Source: Streptomyces fradiae (GTDB taxonomy: Bacteria; Actinomycetota; Actinomycetes; Streptomycetales; Streptomycetaceae). From it: DNA of 64,000 nt. Each line of letters starts with the position of its first letter. Position 1 is the first letter of the stretch. This document shows, in pieces, positions 18,992 to 27,388 of the stretch. Made by a program: the position numbers and the translations under genes. The DNA is taken from positions 3,472,001 to 3,536,000 of the forward strand of contig NZ_CP065958.1 of NCBI RefSeq assembly GCF_041270065.1, given 5' to 3'. The notes below the pieces were generated by a model that was given only the letters and a program-made list of their open reading frames with translations, ran no database searches and had not been told where the DNA came from.

Positions 18992-20212
18992 TCAGTGGGC
19001 GGGCTTGAGGGGGAGCAGGGCACTGATGCGGAAGCCGCCGCCGGGGCGCGGGCCCGCGTCCAGGGTGCCGCCGACCATGCCGACGCGCTCGCGCATGCCG
19101 ATCAGGCCGTGGCCGCGGCCGTCGGCGCCGCCGTCCTCGTACATCTCCTGCGGCGCCCCGCGCCCGTCGTCCTCGACGAGCAGGCCGAGGCCGTCGTCGA
19201 AGTAGACGAGCCGGACGCTGGCGCCGACGTCGGGGCCGCCGTGCTTGCGGCTGTTGGTGAGGGCTTCCTGGACGATCCGGTACGCGGTGAGCTCGACGCC
19301 GCTGGGCAGCGGGCGCGGGGTGCCCTCGACCTTGAAGTCGACGGCGAGGCCGGCGCCGCGGACCTGCTCGACGAGGTCCTCGATCTGCTGGACGTCGGGC
19401 TGCGGCACGTACTCCCCGGCCTCCTGGTGCTCGCCGGTGCGCAGGATGCCGAGCAGCCGGCGCATCTCGGCGAGGGCCTGCCGGCCGGTGGAGGAGATGG
19501 TCTCCAGGGCCTGCTTGGCGGTCTCGGGCGAGGAGTCCATGACGTAGGCGGCGCCGTCGGCCTGCACCACCATCACGGAGACGTTGTGGGCGACGACGTC
19601 GTGCAGCTCGCGGGCGATCCGGGCGCGCTCGGCGGCGACGGCGACCTTGGCCTGGGCCTCGCGCTCCTTCTCCAGGCGGGAGGCACGTTCCTCCAGCTGG
19701 GCGAAGTAGGCGCGGCGGGTGCGCAGGGAGTCGCCGAGCACCCAGGCGAGGGCGAAGGGCACGGTCATGATGACCGTGAAGAAGATCTTGGCGGCGGAGG
19801 ACTCCGCGCCGTCCTCCAGCGGCCAGCGCAGCTGGGAGAGGGTCGCGGCGCTCAGCCCGCCGGCGAGGGCGAGCCGGGAGGCCCAGCGCGGGCCGTCGTG
19901 CGCGGCGACGGTGTAGATGATCACGAGCATGGCGAAGTCGGCCATGAACGGCACGAGGCCGAAGGCGAGCTGCGCGAGGCCGAGCAGCACCGTGAGCACC
20001 AGCATCTTCTCCGGCATGCGCCGGCGCAGCGCCACGACCAGGGAGAGCAGCGCCGCGACGACGGCGTACGCCGCGGGTCCCCCCTCGCCGGTCCCCGTGG
20101 TCCCCGTGGGCTTCGAGGCCACCCACAGCAGGGAGAACCCGAAGAGGACGACGGCCCAGAAGGTGTCGACGCCCGTCGGGTGTCTGCGGAGGAAGTCGTA
20201 GAGGCGCTGCAC
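18992..20212 (-). CDS. Two-component sensor histidine kinase (HisKA_3 type)
   Basis: 406 residues, starting with GTG. An N-terminal membrane region of about five or six helices (residues 15-150) lacks a large extracellular loop, so the signal is probably sensed in or near the membrane. The dimerisation/phosphoacceptor segment ARIARELHDVVAHNVSVMVVQ (His near 207) belongs to the NarX/DesK-type HisKA_3 class. A short HATPase domain follows with EALTNSRKHGG, LVEDDGRG and GHGLIGMRERV. It is partner of the NarL-type regulator downstream. It is divergent from the MidA-like methyltransferase gene across 97 bases. Confidence 0.95.
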   Translation of the reverse strand: MQRLYDFLRRHPTGVDTFWAVVLFGFSLLWVASKPTGTTGTGEGGPAAYAVVAALLSLVVALRRRMPEKMLVLTVLLGLAQLAFGLVPFMADFAMLVIIYTVAAHDGPRWASRLALAGGLSAATLSQLRWPLEDGAESSAAKIFFTVIMTVPFALAWVLGDSLRTRRAYFAQLEERASRLEKEREAQAKVAVAAERARIARELHDVVAHNVSVMVVQADGAAYVMDSSPETAKQALETISSTGRQALAEMRRLLGILRTGEHQEAGEYVPQPDVQQIEDLVEQVRGAGLAVDFKVEGTPRPLPSGVELTAYRIVQEALTNSRKHGGPDVGASVRLVYFDDGLGLLVEDDGRGAPQEMYEDGGADGRGHGLIGMRERVGMVGGTLDAGPRPGGGFRISALLPLKPAH

Positions 20213-20309
20213 GTGACCCAGCGTAGGGAAAGCGGATAGGTGCAGGGGTCAACCGTGGGGGCGATCCTTCCGCTCCGGCCCCTACTCCCCAAGGTGGAGA
20301 CTGGGGCAC

Positions 20310-21485
20310 GTGACGGACGAGACGGGTGAATCGCAGGGGCGGTGGCCGGGGTGGCTCGGCTGGCGGGAGGCCATGGAACGGGCCCTGTACGGCCCCGGGG
20401 GCTTCTTCCTGCGGCCCGAGGGACCGGCCGGGCACTTCCGGACCTCGGTCCACGCCTCCCCGCTGTTCGCGGGCGCGGTGGCCCGCCTCCTCGTCCGGGT
20501 GGCGGAGGAGCTGGACACCGACGAGCCGGTGTTCGTGGACATGGGCGCGGGCCGCGGCGAGCTGCTCACCGGGGTCCTCGCTGCGGCGCCGTCCGACCTG
20601 CGGATCCGGGCGTACGGGGTGGAGCGCGCCGCCCGCCCGGCCGGCCTGGACCCGCGGATCACCTGGACGGGGCGGGTCCCGGAGGGCGCGCGGGGACTTC
20701 TCTTCGCGAACGAGTGGCTGGACAACGTGCCGGTGGACGTGGCGCAGGCCGACGAGGACGGCACGGTGCGGTACGTGGAGGTCGACGCGGGCGGTACGGA
20801 GCGGCTGGGCGCGGTCGTGACCGGCGCGGACGCGCGGTGGCTGGCGCGCTGGTGGCCGCTGCGGGAGCCGGGCGAACGGGCGGAGATCGGCCGGACCCGC
20901 GACGAGGCCTGGGCGGCGGCGGTCGGCGCGCTCGCACCGGGCAGCACGGCGGTCGCCGTCGACTACGCGCACCTGGCCCCCGCCCGGCCGCCCTTCGGCA
21001 CCCTCACCGGCTTCCGCGGCGGGCGCGAGGTCCCGCCGGTGCCGGACGGCAGCCGGGACCTGACCGCGCACGTGGCCCTGGACGCGTGCGCGGCGGCGGT
21101 GCCGTACGCCATGCCGCCCGGCTCGGGCGCAGGCTCGGGCTCGGGCACGGGCGCAGGCACGGGCTCTGGCACCGGCCTCGGCACGGGCGCGGGCGCGGGC
21201 GCGGGCTCCGGCACCACCCGCACCACGGACACCACCTGCACCACCGGCCTCGGCTCCAGCACCGGCTCCGGCACCGCCTCCGGCACCAGGCTCCTCACCC
21301 AGCGCGAGGCGCTGCACGAGCTCGGCGTGACCGGGACCCGGCCGCCGCTCGCGCTCGCCACCACCGACCCCGCCGGATACGTCCGCGCGCTGGCCGCGGC
21401 GGGCGAGGCCGCGGAGCTGACGGCCACCGGCGGCCTCGGCGACTTCCGGTGGCTGGTCCAGCGGGTGCCTGACAGGGAAGGGTGA
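20310..21485 (+). CDS. SAM-dependent methyltransferase of the MidA/NDUFAF7 family
   Basis: 391 residues. The N-terminal [34 protein letters not shown] and the SAM-binding [17 protein letters not shown] are hallmarks of the MidA family; [16 protein letters not shown] matches the conserved NE-DN segment. Human NDUFAF7 dimethylates an arginine of complex I subunit NDUFS2 (NuoD homologue). Here the gene overlaps by 4 bases (GTGA) an orphan NuoD-like gene, so that protein is the likely substrate. Residues about 270-327 are a low-complexity Gly/Ser/Thr stretch encoded by six-base repeats, an insertion not expected in the family. The GTG start is behind GGTGGAG. Confidence 0.88.
   Translation: MTDETGESQGRWPGWLGWREAMERALYGPGGFFLRPEGPAGHFRTSVHASPLFAGAVARLLVRVAEELDTDEPVFVDMGAGRGELLTGVLAAAPSDLRIRAYGVERAARPAGLDPRITWTGRVPEGARGLLFANEWLDNVPVDVAQADEDGTVRYVEVDAGGTERLGAVVTGADARWLARWWPLREPGERAEIGRTRDEAWAAAVGALAPGSTAVAVDYAHLAPARPPFGTLTGFRGGREVPPVPDGSRDLTAHVALDACAAAVPYAMPPGSGAGSGSGTGAGTGSGTGLGTGAGAGAGSGTTRTTDTTCTTGLGSSTGSGTASGTRLLTQREALHELGVTGTRPPLALATTDPAGYVRALAAAGEAAELTATGGLGDFRWLVQRVPDREG
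21118..21290 (+). repeat. Low-complexity six-base repeats inside the methyltransferase gene
   Basis: A run of GGCTCG/GGCACG/GGCGCA-type hexamers encoding alternating Gly with Ser, Thr or Ala, then a Thr-rich patch. The stretch probably arose and varies by slippage and would form a flexible linker. It stands out from the surrounding unique coding sequence. Confidence 0.85.
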
Positions 21486-22648
21486 CCGCGCGAGATACTG
21501 ACCGCATGACGGAGACCACGGTCGGCATCGGCGGCGCGGCGGAGAGCACCGACATGGTGCTGAACATCGGGCCGCAGCATCCCTCCACGCACGGCGTGCT
21601 CCGGCTGCGCCTGGTCCTCGACGGCGAGGTGATCCGGGAGGCCGAGCCGGTCGTCGGGTACATGCACCGCGGCGCGGAGAAGCTGTTCGAGGCCCGGGAC
21701 TACCGGCAGATCGTGATGCTGGCCAACCGGCACGACTGGCTGTCGGCGTTCTCCAACGAGCTCGGGGTCGTCATGGCCGTCGAGCGGATGCTCGGCATGG
21801 AGGTGCCGGAGCGGGCGGTGTGGACGCGGACGCTGCTCGCCGAGCTGAACCGGGTGCTCAACCATCTGATGTTCCTCGGCTCGTACCCGCTCGAACTGGG
21901 CGGCATCACGCCCGTCTTCCACGCGTTCCGCGAGCGCGAGGAGCTCCAGACCGTCATGGAGGAGGTCTCCGGCGGCCGGATGCACTACATGTTCAACCGG
22001 GTCGGCGGCCTGAAGGAGGACCTGCCGGCGGGCTGGCTGGGGCGGGCACGGCAGGCGGTCGCGGACGTGCGGTCGCGGATGGACGTGTACGACCGGCTTG
22101 TCCTCGGCAACGAGATCTTCCGCGGCCGGACCCGCGGGGTCGGCGTGCTGCGCCCGGAGACGGTGCACGCGTACGGGGTGTCCGGGCCGATCGCCCGCGC
22201 CTCGGGGGTCGACTTCGACCTGCGCCGGGACGAGCCGTATCTCGCGTACGGGGAACTCCAGGACGTGCTGCGGGTGGTGACCCGGACCGAGGGCGACTGC
22301 CTGGCCCGCTTCGAGTGCCTGCTCGACCAGACCCACAACGCGCTCGAACTCGCCGACGCCTGTCTGGACCGGCTCGACGCGCTGCCGCAGGGGCCGATCA
22401 ACCAGCGGCTACCGAAGGTCCTGAAGGCGCCGGAGGGCCACACCTACGCCTGGACCGAGAACCCGCTCGGCATCAACGGCTACTACCTGGTCTCCAAGGG
22501 CGAGAAGACGCCGTACCGGCTGAAGCTGCGCTCGGCCTCGTACAACAACATCCAGGCGCTGGTGGAGCTGCTGCCGGGGACGCTGGTCGCGGACATGGTG
22601 GCGATCCTCGGCTCGCTGTTCTTCGTGGTCGGCGACATCGACAAGTAG
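21482..22648 (+). CDS. Orphan NuoD-like (NADH-quinone oxidoreductase 49-kDa subunit-like) protein
   Basis: 388 residues from a GTG overlapping the methyltransferase stop; an ATG eight codons later is an alternative. The NuoD/hydrogenase-large-subunit signature [19 protein letters not shown] is present, including the second His (His37) that contacts quinone in complex I. Arg63 in [10 protein letters not shown] aligns with the NDUFS2 arginine methylated by NDUFAF7. Trp86 in RHDWLSAF replaces the tyrosine that normally binds the quinone head group. No other nuo gene is nearby. It may be a paralogue in a partial electron-transfer complex or a regulator; the role is unknown. The C-terminus (GDIDK) is family-typical. 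A hairpin follows. Confidence 0.93.
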   Translation: MTARDTDRMTETTVGIGGAAESTDMVLNIGPQHPSTHGVLRLRLVLDGEVIREAEPVVGYMHRGAEKLFEARDYRQIVMLANRHDWLSAFSNELGVVMAVERMLGMEVPERAVWTRTLLAELNRVLNHLMFLGSYPLELGGITPVFHAFREREELQTVMEEVSGGRMHYMFNRVGGLKEDLPAGWLGRARQAVADVRSRMDVYDRLVLGNEIFRGRTRGVGVLRPETVHAYGVSGPIARASGVDFDLRRDEPYLAYGELQDVLRVVTRTEGDCLARFECLLDQTHNALELADACLDRLDALPQGPINQRLPKVLKAPEGHTYAWTENPLGINGYYLVSKGEKTPYRLKLRSASYNNIQALVELLPGTLVADMVAILGSLFFVVGDIDK

Positions 22649-22668
22649 CGCGAGCGGGCACGAATGCG

Positions 22669-22702
22669 GAAGGCGCCGGTGGATGATTCCACCGGCGCCT
22701 TC
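22669..22702. terminator. Hairpin terminator between convergent genes
   Basis: Perfect 15-base stem (GAAGGCGCCGGTGGA and complement) with a 4-base loop, placed between the NuoD-like stop and the convergent coiled-coil protein stop. Confidence 0.85.
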
Positions 22703-22727
22703 TGCGCTGCCTTCGGCGTTACGGCCG

Positions 22728-23732
22728 TTACGAGCTGACCGCGCCGCGCAGCTCCGCCACGTCCAGCTGCTCGGTCTCGTCGTGCGCGGTCAGGTCGATG
22801 ACCTGGCCGACCGCGCGCTGCTCCAGGGGGCGCGGCGTGGCGGCCGCGAGGACCTCCTCGCCGACGACGTCGGCCAGGTCCGTGTCCTGGACGGCCTCGA
22901 TCGCGGCGGCGGCCTTCTTGGCGCCGATCGCGGGCTGCGTGCTCTGGGTGCCGAAGTAGTCGAAGTTGCCGGTGGGGCGGGCCGCCCGGCGCGCGGCGTA
23001 CGGGACGATCGCGGCCGCGGCGGGCACATGGCGCATCGCGGGGGCCTTGGTGTGGTCGGCCTCGTCCTGCGCGGGCTCGGGCGCGGCCGCGGGCGCCGGT
23101 ACGGGAGCGGCTTCCGCCTGCACTTCCGGCTCCGGCTCGGGGTCGGCCTGCTCCTCCGCCTCCTCGTCCGTCCCTCCCGCGAGCTTGCGCAGCGCCTCGG
23201 CGGCACGGCGGTAGGCCTCGGGCGTCGGCGTGGAGCCGGCGGCCGGGAGTTCCTTGACGGCGCCGGAGGCCGCGGCGGAGGACTCCAGGGCGAGCATGCG
23301 GCGCCCCTCCAGGGCGCTGGCGCGCTCGGTCTCGGCCGTGGCGTAGCGGCGGAGCAGGTCGGCGTGCTCGGTGCGCAGACCGGCCAGCTCGACGCGCTTG
23401 GCGCGCAGCTTGGCGTCCAGGCGGGTGCGCAGCTCGCGCGACTCGTCGAGGTCGGACTCCAGCTCGGCGATCCGCTCCTCGTGCTTCCACTGGTCGGCGG
23501 TGCGGGCCCGGTCGAGCTCGGCGACCTGGCGGCCGGCCTCGCGGTCCCAACTGCGCATGAGGACGGCGCCGGTGACGGCGGCGGCCGCCGCGGCCGCGAC
23601 GAGCAGCCGCAGCACCACGGGATCACCGAGCAGCCAGGCGCCCGCGGCACAGACGACCGAAGCCCCGGCGACCGCGGAGGGCGGCAGGAGCTTGTGCAGG
23701 GGCGGGGAATGGCGGTGGCGTCCACGTGGCAT
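22728..23732 (-). CDS. Membrane-anchored coiled-coil hypothetical protein
   Basis: 334 residues, no recognised family. Two hydrophobic helices lie near the N-terminus (about residues 17-36 and 39-58). A charged coiled coil follows at about 60-140 (EELDRARTADQWK-like heptads; VELAGLRTEHADLLRRYATAE). The middle is a Glu/Pro/Ala-rich disordered stretch (about 190-235), and the C-terminal segment NFDYFGTQSTQPAIGAKKAA is possibly conserved. Presumably the coiled coil is cytoplasmic. It is monocistronic, convergent with the NuoD-like gene. Function unknown. Confidence 0.8.
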   Translation of the reverse strand: MPRGRHRHSPPLHKLLPPSAVAGASVVCAAGAWLLGDPVVLRLLVAAAAAAAVTGAVLMRSWDREAGRQVAELDRARTADQWKHEERIAELESDLDESRELRTRLDAKLRAKRVELAGLRTEHADLLRRYATAETERASALEGRRMLALESSAAASGAVKELPAAGSTPTPEAYRRAAEALRKLAGGTDEEAEEQADPEPEPEVQAEAAPVPAPAAAPEPAQDEADHTKAPAMRHVPAAAAIVPYAARRAARPTGNFDYFGTQSTQPAIGAKKAAAAIEAVQDTDLADVVGEEVLAAATPRPLEQRAVGQVIDLTAHDETEQLDVAELRGAVSS

Positions 23733-23863
23733 GGCCTGAAATTTACCGTGCGTAGGCGCGGTATGGGGGGTCGCCCCGGCAATCTCTTGGCGAGTTCTCG
23801 CCGTCGCCGCCCCGGCCCGTCGCCTTTACCCGACGGGCCGGGCCGACTCCGCTTCTCCCGGGC

Positions 23864-24862
23864 CTACTTCTTGAGCAGCCCCTTCGACTCCAGATAGTCC
23901 TTCGCGACGTCCTCGGGCTTCGCCCGCTCGGCGTCGACCTTGCGGTTGAGTTCGGCGAGATCCGCCGTGCTCAGGACCTGGGTGATCTTGAAGAGGGCGG
24001 CGGCTATCTCCGGCGATCCGGCGTCCTTGGCATTGACGACCGGCAGCACGTTGTCCGCGTTCTGCAGCTTCTTGTCGTCCTGCAGGAAGACGAGTCCGAA
24101 GGACTCCACGGTGGCGTCCGTGGTGGTGGTGAGGACGAGCTGGTCCACCCCGTCCTTGACGGCCTGCTTGGCCTGCGGGGTGCCGACTCCCTTGGGGTCG
24201 ACGCCGGCGACGTCGATGCCGTAGGTCTTCTTCAGACCGGGCGCGCAGAAGGGGCGGATCTCGCATTCGTCGCCGGCGGCGATCTTCACCTTCAGCTTGG
24301 CGCGGCCGAGATCGGAAAGCGTGGTCAGCTTGTTCTTCTCCGCGAATTCCCGGCTCACGGCGAAGGCGTTCTGGTCGACGGCCGCGCCGAACGGCAGCAC
24401 CTTCAGTCCGCGCGGCTCGGCGAGCTTCTTCAGGGCTTCGGTGGTGGCGGCGGGGTCCCCGGAGGCGACCGGCCGCTCCTCGGGGGCCTTCGGCCCGTTC
24501 GCCTTCGCGTTGAGGAATTCGGCGAGCGTGGCCGCGTATTCCGGTACGACGTCGATCTCGCCCTTCTCCAGGGACGGTTCGTACAGCTCGCGATTCTTCA
24601 CGGTGGTGACGCTCGCGGAGTATCCGGCGTCGTCGAGCACCTGGGCGTAGAGCTCGGCGAGCACCTTGGCCTCGGTGAAGGCGGCCGCGCCGACCACGAC
24701 CGAGCCCTTCCCGCCGCCCCCGGCCCCGCTCCCGCCCTGCCCGCCGCCGGCCTTGGAGTTCTCCAGGCTGTCGCCGCCCCCGCACGCGGCGAGCGAGACG
24801 GCCAGCGCCATCGCGCCCAGTGCCGCCCCCGTGCTGCGCAAGGTCCTGCTCACAAAGATCAT
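23864..24862 (-). CDS. Osmoprotectant (glycine betaine/choline) ABC transporter substrate-binding lipoprotein
   Basis: 332-residue OpuAC/ProX-type periplasmic-side binding protein. The lipobox LAAC near residues 24-27 follows a hydrophobic signal peptide, so it is lipid-anchored outside the membrane. A Gly/Ser linker leads to VVVGAAAFTEAKVLAELYAQVL, LYEPSLEKGEIDVVPEYAATL and LVLTTTTDATVESFGLVFLQDD, which are typical of the QAT-family binders. The start overlaps the downstream-oriented permease stop as ATGA, so the order in the operon is permease, permease, binding protein. Ligand identity (betaine, carnitine, choline) is inferred from the family and not resolved by sequence. Confidence 0.93.
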   Translation of the reverse strand: MIFVSRTLRSTGAALGAMALAVSLAACGGGDSLENSKAGGGQGGSGAGGGGKGSVVVGAAAFTEAKVLAELYAQVLDDAGYSASVTTVKNRELYEPSLEKGEIDVVPEYAATLAEFLNAKANGPKAPEERPVASGDPAATTEALKKLAEPRGLKVLPFGAAVDQNAFAVSREFAEKNKLTTLSDLGRAKLKVKIAAGDECEIRPFCAPGLKKTYGIDVAGVDPKGVGTPQAKQAVKDGVDQLVLTTTTDATVESFGLVFLQDDKKLQNADNVLPVVNAKDAGSPEIAAALFKITQVLSTADLAELNRKVDAERAKPEDVAKDYLESKGLLKK

Positions 24863-25575
24863 CCCTTCGGTCCTGCGGTCGGTCCTGCGGCCGGTCTTCC
24901 GACCGGTCGTCCGGCGCGGCCGAGCAACCGGTCCGCCGCCACGAGCAGCCCCTCCACGAGAAGGGCGAGCAGGGCCACGAGCACGGCGCCCGCGACCACC
25001 TGCGGTGTGTTGTACGTGTTGAAGCCGGCGGTGATGACCCGGCCGAGGCCGCCCTGGCCGACCATCGCGGCGATGGTCGCGGTGGCGACCACCTGGACGG
25101 CGGCGGAGCGCAGTCCGGTCATCAGCAGCGGCCGGGCGAGGGGCAGTTCGACCCCGCGGAACAGCTGCCCGCCGGACATGCCCATGCCGCGGGCAGCCTC
25201 GACGACGGCCCGGTCCACCTCCCGTACGCCCACATAGGCGTGGGTGAGCAGCGGGGGTATCGCGAAGAGGACGAGCGCGACGACCGTCGGCACGTATCCG
25301 GCGTTGCGCAGCGGCGACACCATGAAGAGGGCGAGGACCGCGAAGACGGGGACGGCCCGGCCCGCGTTGGAGACGTTGACCGCGAGCGCGCCGCCCCGCC
25401 CGAGGTGGCCGAGCCAGAGGCCGAGGGGCAGGGCGACGGCGCAGGCGAGGAGCAGCGCCGTCCCGCTCACGTACAGGTGCTCGGCGAGCCGGTGGCCCAC
25501 CCCGTTCTCCCCGGTCCAGTGGGCGCCGGTGGTGAGCCAGGTCCAGGTGTCCGCGAAGACCCCCATCTCACCCAC
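24859..25575 (-). CDS. Osmoprotectant ABC transporter permease (second)
   Basis: 238-residue BPD-type inner-membrane permease with about five or six helices. The EAA-like cytoplasmic loop is DRAVVEAARGMGMSGGQLFRGVELPLARP, the contact site for the ATPase. The C-terminus runs into a Pro/Ala/Gly tail after LLGRAG. It overlaps the first permease gene by 8 bases and the binding-protein gene by 4, so all three are cotranslated. The pair of unlike permeases is the usual OpuB/OpuC arrangement. Confidence 0.93.
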   Translation of the reverse strand: MGEMGVFADTWTWLTTGAHWTGENGVGHRLAEHLYVSGTALLLACAVALPLGLWLGHLGRGGALAVNVSNAGRAVPVFAVLALFMVSPLRNAGYVPTVVALVLFAIPPLLTHAYVGVREVDRAVVEAARGMGMSGGQLFRGVELPLARPLLMTGLRSAAVQVVATATIAAMVGQGGLGRVITAGFNTYNTPQVVAGAVLVALLALLVEGLLVAADRLLGRAGRPVGRPAAGPTAGPKG

Positions 25576-26260
25576 CCCCCGCCGCGGCCCGGACCCGGAC
25601 CCGGGTCCAGGGGGTCAGGAGCCGCTGGAGGCCGAGCAGCAGCAGGTCGGCGGCGACCGCGAGGAGCACGCACAGCACGGAGGCGGCGAGCACCTGGGCC
25701 TTGAAGAAGGTGGGCAGGGCGTCCTCGATGAGGTTGCCGAGGCCGCCGCGGCCGACGACCGAGCCGACGGTGGTGAGCGCGATGGTGGAGACCGTCGCCA
25801 TCCGTATGCCGGCCATCAGGGCCGGGAGCGCGAGGGGCAGTTCGACCTCCCAGAGCAGCCGGCCCGACCCGTACCCCATGCCTCGCGCCGCCTCCCGGGT
25901 CTCGGCGGGCACGGCGGCGAGGCCGGCCAGGACGCCGCGGACCAGGATGGTCAGCGAGTAGAGCACGAGGCCGGTCACGACGAGCGCGGTGGACAGCCCG
26001 AGGAAGGGCAGGAGCAGCGAGAACATCGCGAGCGAGGGGATCGTGTAGAGCAGGGTGGTGAGGCCGAGGACCGGACCCGCCCAGCGCGGCCGGGCGCGCA
26101 CCAGGAGCGCCAGCGGGAAGGCGACGAGCAGGCCGAGCAGCACCGACGCCGTGGTGATTCCCACATGTTGGACGGTGGCGTCGGTCAACTCCTGGGTGCG
26201 GGTGCGCAGATACTCCCCGCAGATCCAGTCGTTCGTCACCAGGCAGTTCGCCGTGGCCAT
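25568..26260 (-). CDS. Osmoprotectant ABC transporter permease (first)
   Basis: 230-residue permease of the same family, with the EAA loop REAARGMGYGSGRLLWEVELPLALP near the middle and helices through the rest. ATG at 26260 (MATANCLVTNDW) is preferred because GGAGGGGG lies six bases upstream; an in-frame start ten codons earlier has none. It is first gene of the three-gene leftward operon and divergent from the ATPase gene across 84 bases, so the importer is expressed from a shared bidirectional control region. Confidence 0.93.
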   Translation of the reverse strand: MATANCLVTNDWICGEYLRTRTQELTDATVQHVGITTASVLLGLLVAFPLALLVRARPRWAGPVLGLTTLLYTIPSLAMFSLLLPFLGLSTALVVTGLVLYSLTILVRGVLAGLAAVPAETREAARGMGYGSGRLLWEVELPLALPALMAGIRMATVSTIALTTVGSVVGRGGLGNLIEDALPTFFKAQVLAASVLCVLLAVAADLLLLGLQRLLTPWTRVRVRAAAGGG

Positions 26261-26344
26261 GCGCACCCCCTCCCCCGCGCGTTTTCGCACTTCTGTCTGG
26301 CGACCCTAACCCCCGGCACTGACAATGGGTGAGAATGGGGAACC

Positions 26345-27388
26345 ATGATCCGGTTCGAGCAGGTGACCAAGCGGTACGCGGACGGCACGACGGCCGTGGA
26401 CGACCTGACCTTCGAGGTCGCCGAAGGCGAACTGGTCACGCTCGTCGGCCCGTCCGGCTGCGGCAAGACCACCACCATGAAGATGGTGAACCGGCTCGTC
26501 GAACCGAGCTCCGGCCGGATCCTGCTCGGCGGCGAGGACGTCGCCGCCGTCGACCCGGTCCGGCTCCGCCGCACCATCGGCTACGTCATCCAGCAGGTCG
26601 GCCTCTTCCCGCACCGCACCGTCCTCGACAACACCGCCACCGTCCCGGCCCTGCTCGGCTGGAAGAAGGCGAAGGCGCGCGAGCGTGCCGCCGAACTCCT
26701 CGACCTGGTCGGCCTGGACCCCGGCACCTACGGCCACCGCTACCCCGAGCAGCTGTCCGGCGGGCAGCGCCAGCGGGTCGGGGTGGCCCGGGCGCTCGCC
26801 GCCGATCCGCCGGTGCTGCTCATGGACGAGCCCTTCGGCGCGGTCGACCCGGTGGTGCGCGAGCATCTGCAGAGCGAGTTCCTGCGGCTCCAGGCCACCG
26901 TCCGCAAGACGGTGCTCTTCGTCACCCACGACCTGGAGGAGGCGGTCCGGCTCGGCGACCGGATCGCCGTCTACGGGCAGGGCCGCATCGAGCAGTTCGA
27001 CACCCCGGCCACCGTGCTCGCCGCGCCCGCCACCCCGTACGTGGCCGACTTCGTCGGCGCGGACCGGAGCCTGAAGCGGCTCGCCGTCACCCCGGTCACC
27101 GAGGCCGACCTGGAGGCCCCGGAGGCCCCGGAGGCCCCGGCTCCGGACAACCTGCCGGAGACCCCGGACGCGCACCCCGCCGTCGTCCTCGGCGCCTCCC
27201 TGAAGGACGCCCTCGCCGTCCTCCTCCAGCACGACGCCGGCCGGGTCGCCGTCCACGCGCCCGGCGCGCCCGACCGGGTGCTCGGCTCCCTCACCACGGC
27301 CGGGGTCCACCGCGCCCTGCGCCGTACCGCCGTATCCGTGCCGGAACCCGCACCCGAACCCGTACCCGAACAGCTCAGCTCGCGCTGA
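26345..27388 (+). CDS. Osmoprotectant ABC transporter ATP-binding protein
   Basis: 347 residues. Motifs in order: Walker A VGPSGCGKTTTMKMVNRLVEP, Q-loop VIQQVGLFPH, signature LSGGQRQRVGVARAL, Walker B VLLMDEPFGAVDP and switch His VTHDLEEA. These match the OpuCA/ProV class. The C-terminal region (about 255-330) looks like a single degenerate CBS-like module (ALAVLLQHDAGRVAVHAPG) flanked by EAPEAPEAP and PEPAPEPVPE repeats. Tandem CBS modules sense ionic strength in OpuA; here the module seems reduced. It is divergent from the permease operon. Its last 14 bases overlap the convergent esterase gene. Confidence 0.94.
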   Translation: MIRFEQVTKRYADGTTAVDDLTFEVAEGELVTLVGPSGCGKTTTMKMVNRLVEPSSGRILLGGEDVAAVDPVRLRRTIGYVIQQVGLFPHRTVLDNTATVPALLGWKKAKARERAAELLDLVGLDPGTYGHRYPEQLSGGQRQRVGVARALAADPPVLLMDEPFGAVDPVVREHLQSEFLRLQATVRKTVLFVTHDLEEAVRLGDRIAVYGQGRIEQFDTPATVLAAPATPYVADFVGADRSLKRLAVTPVTEADLEAPEAPEAPAPDNLPETPDAHPAVVLGASLKDALAVLLQHDAGRVAVHAPGAPDRVLGSLTTAGVHRALRRTAVSVPEPAPEPVPEQLSSR

